Below, in pieces: positions 9,072 through 17,471 of a DNA stretch of 22,024 nt; the first letter of the stretch is position 1; each line of letters begins with the position of its first letter. Below the pieces are notes generated by a model. That model saw only the letters and a list, made by a program, of their open reading frames with translations, had not been told where the DNA came from and did no database searches. This stretch comes from Jimgerdemannia flammicorona (Eukaryota; Mucoromycota; Endogonomycetes; Endogonales; Endogonaceae): NCBI GenBank assembly GCA_003990745.1, contig RBNI01001528.1:1-22024 (forward strand). Reading direction: 5' to 3'. The position numbers and the translations under genes were made by a program.

Positions 9072-10353
9072 TTACGATTCGCAGACTAGAACCTTGTGGG
9101 TAGTCATCATGTTTTGCTTCTCTTGTATAGATTTGTGGTACTTCTTAAGTCTGTTCCTATATACCATGGTGGGCAGTATGGTTCCTGAGATTTTTCTAAG
9201 CCAGAAGGTGGTTCTCTTAATATCTTGTATGTAGAAGGGTCCTTCCCATTTGGGCTCCAGTTTTCATGACCATGAGGCTTCTACCATATTTCGATACAGT
9301 AGGATCTTTTCTCTGATTCAGATGGGTTGTAGGGCCTTGTGATTCTTTTCCGCATTCTTTCTTATCAGTGCTTGTGACTTGATGATGTAATCTTCAGCCT
9401 TCTTCCTGATTTAGTGTAGTCTCTGGATTTCTGCATCGACCTATCTCCAAGTTAGATCTAGATTTGTGGCTGAGGTTCCATCAGAATCTTCTTCTCTGAA
9501 GAGCAGCTCTCTTGGGATAAAGTGTGTACTCTGTGACCATATATCTTATAGGACAGAGAGGGCAGTTGGAAGATAATTATCTCAATTCTCATATATCTCT
9601 GAGATCTTCGCTAGGATATTTTTGAGAGTCTTGTTGGTTCTTTCTGTTTATCCATTTCCTTGAGGGTGGTATGTGGTGGTCTTGATGTGCTGGATCTTGT
9701 ATTTTTGATATATTATCTCATAGAATCCATTGACAAATTCTGTGCCATGGTCTGTTGTGATTTGCTTTGGTGTCTTGTAGTAGCAGATGATTTCTCAGTA
9801 CAGAAAGTTGGCTATAGAGAGGGCATTGGCTTCTTGTAATGCTCCTGCCTCTATCTATTTGGTGAAGAGGTCTACAATAACTATAATATAGCAGTTTCCT
9901 GATAGTGTTACTGGTAGTGGTCCAATGATATCTATTCCAATGTGGTGAAAGGAGATAGGCTCAATTCTTGATGACCTGGGTGCCTGGTCTTACTGATCTT
10001 GTTTCTGTTTTTGGCACTTGTCACACCCTTTGACAAATTGGTGCAGGTCTTCTTCCATCTTGGGCCACCATATAGTTCTTCTTGCCTTGTCATATGTGTT
10101 GATTCCTCCTAAGTATCCTTGCTCATGTACTTTTTTCATTACTTGATACTTCTTGTGTTTGGGTATTACTAGCTTTCCTCCTTTTCTAAGTATAGTGTTG
10201 TCTAGTTCAAACTGTTTCCAAGTCTGGTTGATGATGGTGATTGTCCAGGGTTCGAGGTGGTTGGGCATCTTTCACTACCCAAGATAGCTGATTAATCCAT
10301 AGTATAGCTCCTTATTTATGTTGAATAGTCTTGATGGGGGTGTTTTGGGGTGT
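9072..10353 (-). pseudogene. Copy B integrase (zinc domain, DD35E core, GPY/F module)
   Basis: Read in the +1 frame relative to RNase H. N-terminal zinc region (VHEQGYLGG ... CDKCQKQK) at about 10140-10000: one His and the Cys pair are clear, but the usual second His is not. Catalytic Asp at 9932-9930 (GIDIIGPL), Asp at 9752-9750 (TTDHGTEF) and Glu at 9644-9642 (GNG-stop-TERTNK), with 35 residues between the last two: a complete DD35E triad. A GPY/F module (KLEPKWEGPFYI) follows near 9260, and the frame ends at TAA 9074-9072. Interrupting stops fit TGG to TAG/TGA, CAA to TAA and CGA to TGA changes. Integrase inserts the cDNA into the genome; this copy is dead. Confidence 0.92.
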
Positions 10354-11130
10354 CCTTGAGAGTGCATCAGCATTGGTGTTGGTCTTTCCTGAGTGGTGCT
10401 TGACAGTACAGTCATACTCTTGCAGCCTGTAGATCTATCTGGCATATATTCCTTTGGAGTTCAGAGTGTGGAATAGCCAGGCAAGAGCAGAGTGGTCTGT
10501 TTGAATAGTGAAGTATTTCCCAGCTAGGTAGTAGTGGAACTTGTCTACTGCCCAGACTACTGCTAAGCATTCAAGCTTATATGACTCATAGTTCTGTTCT
10601 GCTCCATAGGTACCTCAGCTTACATAAGAGATGAGATATTCATGTCCATCTTTCTTCTGAGCTAGGACTGCTCCAAGTCCTATGGCACTTGCATCTGTCT
10701 GCAGGATGAATTCTAGGTTCCAGTCTGATCTTCTGAGGATGGGTGCTTGGGTCAACCTGGTCTTGAGTTCATTGAAGATTTCTTGGTGCTCCTTAGTCCA
10801 TTCGAATTTGGTCTCCTTCTTTAGTAGCTCATAGATAGGTGCTACAATGTTGGAGTATCCTTTGATGAATCTTCTGTAGTAGCTGGCCAGTCCAAGGAAG
10901 GCATGGACTTCTGTGGTTGTCCTGGGTCTCGGGTAGGCTGCAACAGCCTCAATCTTTATGGGGTCTGTGTGGATTCTGGTCTGGTTGATGAGATGTCCTA
11001 GATAGGCAATTTCCTGAGCTGCAAACTTGCATTTCTTGGGCTTGATGTAGAGGCCATACTCCTTGAGCTTCTTGAGGGCTAGCTGTATGTGATTGATATG
11101 TTCCCATACTATGTTGCTGAAGATGATCAC
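10354..11130 (-). pseudogene. Copy B RT thumb and RNase H
   Basis: Continues the Gag-Pol frame. The RT thumb region (KCKFAAQEIAYLGHLINQ, AFLGLASYYRRFIKGYSN) is followed by RNase H with LQTDASAIGLGAVLAQ (first catalytic Asp), YKLECLAVVWAV (Glu), IQTDHSALAWLF (Asp) and NADALSR (last Asp). A TGA at 10617-10615 follows YLISYVS and a TAG at 10437-10435 precedes IYRLQEYDC; copy A has TAA and TAG at the same places. Ends at ADALSR (about 10354), after which the coding sense moves to the +1 frame. Confidence 0.93.
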
Positions 11131-11562
11131 ATTATCAATATAGATAAAGAGCTATTTTCCAATCTCATTGCTAAAGACTCTATTCATCATTTGCTGAAAA
11201 CTTGCTGGGGCATTGCACATTCCAAATGGCATTCGCAGGTAGATATAGGTGGCATCAGGTGTAATGAAGGCTGATTTCTCACTGGCATCTTGAGTGAGAC
11301 CAATCTGATGGAAGCCTGAGAACAGATCCAGGGTGGTGTAGTATTTGGCTTTGCTTCCAAGGGTGGTAAGGATTTCTTGAATATTTGGCAAGGGCTGCCT
11401 ATCCTTCTTGGTGATGGCATTGAGCTTCCTATAGTCAATGCAGAGTCTTGGTATAAACTCTCCAGGCTTGCTTGCTTTCTTCGGAGCAAGGACAATGGAT
11501 GAGGCCCAGGGGCTGATAGCTTGCTTGATGATTCCAGCTTCTTCCATTTCCTTGAGTTCTGC
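11131..11562 (-). pseudogene. Copy B reverse transcriptase, fingers and palm
   Basis: Motifs in order: RLCIDYRKLNAITKKD, LDLFSGFHQI (palm motif A with the first catalytic Asp), MPFGMCNAPASFQQMMN, and the catalytic box at 11142-11131. The box reads YIDN, the second Asp (GAT) having become Asn (AAT). Copy A keeps YVDD. Just before it TGG has become TAG (11154-11152), and a TGA at 11565-11563 separates this part from the dUTPase frame. Even if the stops were read through, the Asn would be expected to abolish polymerase activity. Confidence 0.95.
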
Positions 11563-12531
11563 TCACAGCCATTCTCTGTAGGCAGGTGGTATGGGTCTGG
11601 CTTTCTGGTAGATGGGCTTGGTATCACCAGTGTCAACTTCATAATAGTACTTGAGTTCTTGATTGTGGATATCCCTGAAGTCTGTAGCAAGTACTCCTTC
11701 ATTCTGGTGCAGGATCTTGAGAAGTTGTTTCTCCAGGGGAAAGTTTTCTCCAATAGTGTATGTGTGCTTGTTCTGGTCCTTGTCTTTCTTGCACTCAAGT
11801 TCAGTAATCTTGGTAGCAGCATAGACTCCTCTTCCAGTAGATCCAAAGCCTTGTTCTCCTCTCTTGGTCTTGATGAGTTCGATGGCTTCAATGATCTTGG
11901 GCTTCTTGATTTCATGGATCAGCATCTGGCCAATCCTGTCATGCTTCTTGACTTTGAATGGGGTGGTGGGGTTGTGATTCCTGACTATGAGGAAGATCTT
12001 ACCAGTATAATTAGGGTCAATTACTCCTCCTTCAACTGAGATTTTGCTTTTGGCCAGACTGCTCCTGGTCTTGATAATTCCAGTATGGTTCTCTGGTAGC
12101 TTGACTCTAATTCCAGTGCCAAGTAGGATGGTGGTCTGTGGTTCGAGAGTAGCATCTTGAATACTGGCAAGGTCCATTCCTATGGCTCCTTCAGTCTTGT
12201 ATTCTGAGATCTTGGCTTCAGAGTGAAACATTTTGACCTTGAGGGTGATACCTGGTTCTTGTTCCTCCTCATTGTCACTATCAGCTTGAAGCTCTGGGAG
12301 CTGGTCATCTTCTTCAGCTTTTCTTTTTGCTTCAGCAGCTTCTTGTTCATATTTCTGTTGGCAGATTTTCCTGACTTCACTGATATAGGACCAGCAGTCA
12401 TTCAGGTGTTCAGAGCAGTACATCCTAGTATCATGGGGGCATCTTCCTTGAGGGGCATACCCATTGATGATCTTGTTGTACCACTGCTCATCTGTAAGCT
12501 TGGGTATCTTCTTCTTGTTCACCAAGTGCAT
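11563..12531 (-). CDS. Copy B Cys/His linker, dUTPase and start of RT domain (open part of Gag-Pol)
   Basis: Longest open stretch of the element, 322 codons from Met 12531 to the TGA at 11563; it is part of the Gag-Pol frame, not a separate gene. Residues 31-57 form a Cys/His-rich linker (C31, H33, C39, H42, C46, C57) followed by a charged, probably coiled segment. Residues about 96-233 are a complete dUTPase with all five motifs: AIGMDLAS (116-123), KTRSSLA (154-160), GGVIDPNYTG (168-177), DRIGQMLI (198-205) and RGEQGFGSTG (224-233). The enzyme converts dUTP to dUMP and would keep uracil out of the cDNA. The rest leads into RT (PIYQKARPIPPAYREWL). The position between protease and RT is unlike most Ty3/gypsy elements, which lack this domain. 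Confidence 0.9.
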   Translation of the reverse strand: MHLVNKKKIPKLTDEQWYNKIINGYAPQGRCPHDTRMYCSEHLNDCWSYISEVRKICQQKYEQEAAEAKRKAEEDDQLPELQADSDNEEEQEPGITLKVKMFHSEAKISEYKTEGAIGMDLASIQDATLEPQTTILLGTGIRVKLPENHTGIIKTRSSLAKSKISVEGGVIDPNYTGKIFLIVRNHNPTTPFKVKKHDRIGQMLIHEIKKPKIIEAIELIKTKRGEQGFGSTGRGVYAATKITELECKKDKDQNKHTYTIGENFPLEKQLLKILHQNEGVLATDFRDIHNQELKYYYEVDTGDTKPIYQKARPIPPAYREWL

Positions 12532-12603
12532 GAAGACCTCTGTGTCCTCTTCATCTCCTTCCTCTATGTCTGGTAGAACTCCTTTGTAGACATTGGTAGA
12601 GAC

Positions 12604-12950
12604 TTATACCTTTCTTTCTCTATAGTTGATCTGTATCTTCTGGACATTGAGGTCAATAATGGCCTTGGCCTTGTGAAGCCATTGGTTGCCAATGAGGATT
12701 TTATAGTTGGTGGTGCTTGTAACAATCACGTCTACTGGGATGGTAGCTCCTCTTATCTTGATGGGGACTTCTCTGATTTTGCTAAGGGGAGTAGCTCGTA
12801 TACTGTCTACTGTAATATAGACCATCTTGGTGGACTCTTCAATATCTCAACCTAGGCGGTCAATTGTCTTCTTACTCATGAGGCATTCTCTAGCACTAGT
12901 ATCAATGATAGCATCAAAGATACAGTCTTCAATCTGACATGGAGTATAGG
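12604..12950 (-). pseudogene. Copy B aspartic protease
   Basis: The catalytic motif at 12903-12895 reads IIDTSARECLMSKK, that is DTSA in place of the common DTGA, shared with copy A. The second half of the fold shows TTNYKILIGNQWLHKAKAIIDL at about 12715-12650, matching the retropepsin ILG-x-DWL region. A TGA (12849-12847) splits the two halves and a TAA (12606-12604) follows; both copies have a stop at these places (TGA and TGA; TAA and TGA). It would cut the polyprotein. Confidence 0.85.
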
Positions 12951-14331
12951 CTGATGTCTTGTGCTGGTCTTCGGATTCTTCATCTGAGTTCTCGGATTCT
13001 TCCTGTGCATTGTGAGCTTCTACAATCATGTACTCTTGATTCTTGGCAGTAGTTATAAGTCCTACTCTCAACTGCTGTCTGAAGGCAGGGACTTCAGCTA
13101 GCTGTCTAAAAGTGACATTAACCTTCTGTTCCTTGAGGTCCTTGTAGATATCATACTGGTGGATCTTGGTCTTGCGCAGCTTCTGTTCCTTCTTGCTTTT
13201 ACTTTCTTCTGAGACTGGAGTAGTACCTTCAATAATTTGGCAGGCAGCTTCATCTAACTCTATGTCTTGATCAATCTCCTCAGGCTGGGTCTTACTTTGA
13301 ATAGTGATAGCTGGGGTCTTCTTTGGTCTTCCAACTGGCTTGCTGTTGCTCTTCTTATCATAGGGCTTGGACCGGGTTCTAGTATCTTCAGTAGCAGGGT
13401 AGAATTTGAGCTCCTTGTAGTATTCTTCATCATCAGTATCACCAATCTCCTTGATGACTACTGCATTGGTTTGTTCTCTGGTTCTGCTAGCATTGCTTGG
13501 TTGGGCTTTGCATCTTGTTTCAGTCATGCAATTCTTTGCATAGTGGCCTTCTTCTCCACATCTAAAGTATGTGATATTGCATTCTTCTGTAGTAGCTGCA
13601 AATCTCTACACTGGTCTCCTGTTGGTACTTCGGACTTCTCTAACAACATCACCAAAGTGTGTAGTCATTTCAGCAAACTGCTTGGCAAGTTCTTCCACTG
13701 GGTCAGCTTTGGCTGTCTTGGGGGTAGATGTGGTTGGTTGTCTGTTCACAACTGTAGCAGATAGGATACTAGTTGGCTTTGATGGCTCCATCTTGATGCC
13801 AGTTATTTTCTCTATTAAGTGTTCAGCCGGGTGTCTGGCAGTCCAATATCTCTATGCAAAGACCACTTTCTGATCAAGGGTCAGTGTAGCTGGAGTAGAC
13901 CGGATTGCTAGGGCAATTTCAGAGTGAACTCCTTTGAGGAAGGTTGAATCTGCTATTTGTTCCTTGAGACAGTCATCATAGTCAGCCAAGACAATTTGGT
14001 GGCAGATTCGGGTATAGAATGAGTTGGGATCTTCACTAAGTCCCTGGTAGATAGTATTGAGTTGATCCTTGAGAGCTTGCTTGATCTCTTCAGTATAATA
14101 TATTGTTCTGAGGAAGGTCTTCATGTTGGCAAGTTTGACTGCATCAGCACCAGCAATGGTGGCAGTATTGAACTTGTCTCTGGCAGGTCCTCTGAGGCTG
14201 ACTGGTAGAAGGGCCAATTGTGCCTCCATACTGAGGGCTCATATGGCAGCAAATTGTTCAAAGTCTTCAATGAAGGTCAGGATTGACTCTTTAGTAGTAT
14301 ATCCATAGAATGTAGGGAGATGCATTTCCAT
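12951..14331 (-). pseudogene. Copy B gag with zinc knuckle
   Basis: I place the start at the ATG at 14331 (MEMHLPTFYG), the first in-frame Met after in-frame stops nearer the PBS. The capsid-like part (FIEDFEQFAA, LRGPARDKFN, RTIYYTEEIKQALKDQL, DYDDCLKEQIADSTFLKG) resembles retrotransposon Gag. The knuckle at 13560-13528 reads YFRCGEEGHYAKNC: the first Cys is Tyr, the other CCHC ligands are present. In-frame stops are TGA 14241-14239, TAG 13854-13852 and TAG 13608-13606, and copy A has a stop at each. A Lys/Glu-rich segment with GRPKKTP follows before the protease. Gag and Pol share one frame without a separating stop that looks native. Confidence 0.88.
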
Positions 14332-14435
14332 CTTATCTTGAATTCTTGCAGGGGTGACTCTTGTAGTCAGGGTAGTTGTTAAGGGGGTTGTTCATTTTTC
14401 AGCTTGAAAGTGAGGGATTCATCTTGAATCACCAG

Positions 14436-14448
14436 CCAATGGGCACCA
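14436..14448 (-). promoter_or_regulatory. Primer binding site of copy B
   Basis: Minus-strand TGGTGCCCATTGG, three bases (ACT) after the 5' LTR end. It is conserved in copy A. Complementarity to a tRNA ending in GGGCACCA is expected; the tRNA is not identified. Confidence 0.6.
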
Positions 14449-14683
14449 AGTTGTCATATAGTGGTTGCTGAGTCCTTCAAATATACCAGATTCTCTTCAA
14501 GGTGTATCTCTTAGACTAACTCAAGTTTGTTATAAGCAAGTTCTTATTAGAGTGCCTTCTCAAGGTCTTATAGTCCTCAAACTTCTTATCTTTAAACTAT
14601 CTTGTTATCTCTTAAATTGCTTGCAAGGAAGTATGTGTATTGTACTAAGAAGACTAACTTTATTTCAGAGGAAATAAGAGGAG

Positions 14684-14693
14684 TATTTATATA
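14684..14693 (-). promoter_or_regulatory. LTR core promoter (TATA box) of copy B
   Basis: Minus-strand TATATAAATA, aligned with TATAAATA in copy A (5736-5729) and a decayed TGTAAATA in the 3' LTR. AATAAA lies 20-30 bases further on. This sets U3 as the part of the LTR before about 14660. Confidence 0.5.
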
Positions 14694-14787
14694 AAATATA
14701 ATTTAATGATTGCTAAGATATAAAGCTAAATATAAATTCCAATAACTAAAACTACTAAGTTTCAGAGTTGATACTGATGGTTGTACA

Positions 14788-14927
14788 GGTTCAGGATGCT
14801 GGTATTATTTAGTGTCAAATCAAAATGCCAGTGCTAGAACAATTCTGCATCACCTCAGAATACTGGTGCTGGCATTATCTAGTGTTATATGAGAATACCG
14901 GTGCTGGCATTATCCAGTATAATAAAG
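14788..14927 (-). repeat. Four 35-bp tandem repeats in the 5' LTR
   Basis: Units at 14788-14822, 14823-14857, 14858-14892 and 14893-14927, collinear with those in the 3' LTR. They begin directly after the stop of the U3 ORF (14931). Confidence 0.8.
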
Positions 14928-14930
14928 AGC

Positions 14931-15911
14931 TTAGAGCAGAATATTCAGAATCATGAGAGCTTCCTCATCATCATCATTACTGAAGGAGATGAGATCTGCA
15001 AATTCATCATATAGGTCACACATTTCACGTATTTTGTCACATGTCTCATGTATGTCGAAGTCACGCAGGATGATGTCATTGCTGATGATGTCATCACATT
15101 CGACTGTAGTAGGGAAATCAAGAACAAGGAGATCTGGAGCTCTCCAGTCTATGAGGTTCTCTTCTACAAAATAAGGAACAAATGTGGGGTCTTGAGGAGA
15201 TCTAACCTGGATGCTTGGGCCTTGGAATACTGAGATCAATCCTTGCAGAAATTGGTCTGGGTTGTCCTGAAGAATGGGATGCCAGAAGTCTTCTACTTCT
15301 TCACTGTTGAGGATGATAGTGGACTGGGCTTCTGTAGCCACCCTGGCTTCTAGTGCATTGATATGGTGGGATAACAGGTCTCTGAAGTCTGAGACTCTAA
15401 TATACTCTAAGTTGGGGATCGACTATGGTGCATGCCTGAAGATCTGATGGATCTTCTTAGCTGTTCTCATTTCACATATATCTATAGGAGTAATATCTTG
15501 TAGCTCTTGAGTGCTGGCCTGTGGGAACTCCCAGCAGAGGAGGTTTCCTATTTCATACTCCTGCCATATTTGGAGGCATTCAGTAGCAATAGTGATCCTT
15601 GTTTCCATTTCACAGTAGTAGAGGATGAAGTAATAGGGATCTGCAGTACCCAGGTTGATACTAGGAGTCCTTCTTGAGTGGGTCCCCATGGCTCTTCTGA
15701 TGTCTTGGAATATCCTTTCTTCGACTGAGGTACCTTGGTGATTCCTTGATCTTGAGGTTTGGCAGGCAGCAGGCATTTCATTTGTGGTAAGTCTTTGAGC
15801 TATTTTGGGATTAGTGGGTCTTGTTGGTTGCTGCTACTGTGGTTCCTTGATCCTTCTTTTATATTCCTCAAGATATCCATACTGTGGTTGCAATGACTCA
15901 CAGTTGGTCAT
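14931..15911 (-). pseudogene. U3-encoded ORF of unknown function (LTR accessory gene)
   Basis: A reading frame of 326 codons from the ATG at 15911 (MTNCESL) to TAA 14933-14931, with only two internal stops, both TAG: one in PQ-stop-QQPTRP and one in HAP-stop-SIPNLEY. Both recur in the other B LTR; the first also recurs in copy A. Features: basic N-terminus (YLEEYKRRIK), a middle part (FQDIRRAMGTHSRR, IATECLQIWQEYEIGNLLC), a conserved C-terminal part (EEVEDFWHPILQDNPDQF, PTFVPYFVEEN, DWRAPDLLVLDF) and an acidic tail (FSNDDDEEALM). No signal peptide, membrane segment or known domain is visible. It lies wholly in U3, in the sense direction of the element. A host gene captured into the LTR or an element accessory protein are both possible. 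Confidence 0.62.
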
Positions 15912-16018
15912 TATTGCTCATCTCGTATACTGTATAATCTTCTTGTACTCTGATCTGGTGGCTTGCAAGGAAAGACTGTCTCCTGTGCTGATGTCATTAT
16001 TCTGAGGTCACCATTATA

Positions 16019-16440
16019 TTAAATAAAGTGAACAAATAATAATAATAATAATTTTAAATTAATTAAACTAAGAAAAAAAAATTTCTTTAATTTACTAATA
16101 ATATATAATAATACTTTTTAAATTTAAATAAATTTTAATTTTATTCTATTTGAAAGAACTAATATATATTTTAAAGATCTTAAAATTAATTATCTAATAT
16201 ATTATAAATATATATAAAGTAGAGAAAGTTTCATTATATTTATTAATTTTTTTTTAATAGTAAAAATATTTTAAAGTATATTAATCATTACTATATTATA
16301 ATTATCTTAATATTATTTTTTAAAAATCTATTAAAATATAGTAATAAACTGTTATTAACAATATATTCCGTTACTTATCCTGTTAATTAAAGGAATTTCA
16401 AACAAATTTATAAATAGCGAAATATTTATACCAATATCTA
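16019..16440. other. AT-rich target region with TTAA and (AAT)n
   Basis: About 420 bases of very AT-rich DNA without a gene. It begins with the right TTAA duplication of copy B (16019-16022) and contains an (AAT)n run near 16038-16052. It is the continuation of 7083-7204 before copy B inserted. Confidence 0.7.
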
Positions 16441-17311
16441 AAGCTTGAAGAATGGCTAATCTTGCAAACTTGGCCATGTGGTCAGCCGCTTGCCCGATTT
16501 CAGCGTCGCCACACTGGCACGCGACTCTCGAATTCGGAATTTCCATAAAGTTTAATAGTGATTTATGCATCGTTATCAATGGAGACTTTAAATTTCAAAC
16601 CCTGTTCATCATAGATAATCTAATCATTATCGCATCATGGGCACGTGAGAAATCATGGCGTTGCAACTTTTTGACACAATTGTGTCAACCCTCGGCCAAC
16701 CCGGTAAATTCCGAAGCCGACTCGAAACAATTAGTTGACTGGGCTGTGGACCCAAAAATGATTGGACGATTAGCCGCCGAATACCGATTAGAGTATTACA
16801 CCTTAAAGTATAGCATAGGTACTCAATGGTACTCAATGTACAGTACCAGATTTTATGGTGAGGACCACCAACTTGGTCTATCATCACAAAAACAAGAAGC
16901 TGACAAGAAGAGTTTCTGCAAAAGTGACAGGGCTGCTGCTGTCTCTACTTACTCTGAATTCTCTGAACTCTGGCCAACCAGCTAGCCAGCCGCAAATGCC
17001 AAATCACAATGGTGCTTTATAACTGAAGGGAAACAGCACGTCCCAGGGAAGTCTCGAATAGAAGCTTCTACCTTATGCCAACTCACCAGGGAAGGTGTCC
17101 CAAGTCCAGCCTATTCCCATCCAATTTCCGCTCCATCATCTGCTAACGATTTTCGATACCCGATTTCTAACGTTACTGATCCCGTTATCCTACCGACTTT
17201 CGCCCTACGTTCAACGTATTGACCGGAAGTCCCTTCCGATTGACCGCGTTCTGTTTCTATTCCGATTCGATTTCCGTTGCTCAACTGACCTATGATGTAA
17301 TCGCGCTCAAG
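16441..17311. other. Host-like intergenic region upstream of gene copy 1
   Basis: CpG-containing sequence without a supported gene. A plus-strand ORF of 177 codons (16452-16985) has no recognisable domain and spans the start of the duplicated unit, so I do not call it. On the minus strand at about 16540-16450 the reading CGDAEIGQAADHMAK loosely resembles the end of an RNase H domain of a LINE, which may be a relic. From about 16690 the sequence is similar to about 18690 onward (CAACCCGGTAAA ... GACTCGA ... AACTGGGCTG), the start of the tandem duplication. Confidence 0.35.
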
Positions 17312-17319
17312 TATAAAAA
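17312..17319 (+). promoter_or_regulatory. TATA box of gene copy 1
   Basis: TATAAAAA. The ATG overlapping its end (17319) cannot be in the mRNA, which supports the downstream ATG at 17472. Unit 2 has AATAAAA at the equivalent place (about 18884-18890), so its box is weakened. Confidence 0.5.
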
Positions 17320-17471
17320 TGGGAAAAGGACCAGGACACTCCAAACAACTTCAACCCAGCTCTTGCTCTGAATCCTACAAGCATTTACACTTAAAACAAT
17401 CTCTAGCAACCGAATTGGAATACTCAACCTCCAACATTATCTCCGACGTAGCAAACGCGCAGATTTTCAGG

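Larger units (their letters stand above)
7205..16018 (-). mobile_element. Ty3/gypsy retrotransposon copy B, full length, inactive
   Basis: Minus-strand order: 5' LTR (16018-14452), PBS (14448-14436), gag, protease, dUTPase, RT, RNase H, integrase (ends 9072), 3' untranslated region, polypurine tract (8768-8759), 3' LTR (8758-7205). RT before integrase, a DD35E integrase with a GPY/F module and the RT motifs place it in Ty3/gypsy (Metaviridae); I see no chromodomain after the GPY/F module. TTAA flanks both ends. The two LTRs differ by several percent, almost all transitions plus one 13-base deletion, so the insertion is not recent or was mutated by RIP. Stops in every domain except dUTPase make it non-autonomous. 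Confidence 0.95.
14452..16018 (-). repeat. 5' LTR of gypsy copy B (1567 bp)
   Basis: Minus strand TATAATGGTGACC (the first bases mutated from TGTAACGG) to ATATGACA. U3 contains the ORF 15911-14931, then four 35-bp repeats, then a TATA box (14693-14684) and AATAAA (14664-14659). R and U5 occupy the last 200 bases or so. At about 1.56 kb it is long for a fungal gypsy LTR, and the extra length is the ORF. Confidence 0.93.

Noticed and set aside
11187..11915. Minus-strand ORF of 242 codons overlapping dUTPase and RT
   Set aside because: It is a different frame from the one with dUTPase and RT motifs; it is Ser/Pro/Arg-rich without domains and is explained as an overlapping open frame.
11521..12039. 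Plus-strand ORF of 172 codons inside copy B
   Set aside because: It lies opposite the dUTPase and RT coding strand, which carries all known motifs; it is a shadow frame with no motif of its own.
16450..16540. Minus-strand CGDAEIGQAADHMAK as an RNase H relic
   Set aside because: The resemblance to the end of LINE RNase H domains is short and no other motif is nearby; kept only as a remark.
16452..16985. Plus-strand ORF of 177 codons upstream of gene copy 1
   Set aside because: No domain, no conserved counterpart as a protein in unit 2, and it crosses the duplication boundary; probably chance.
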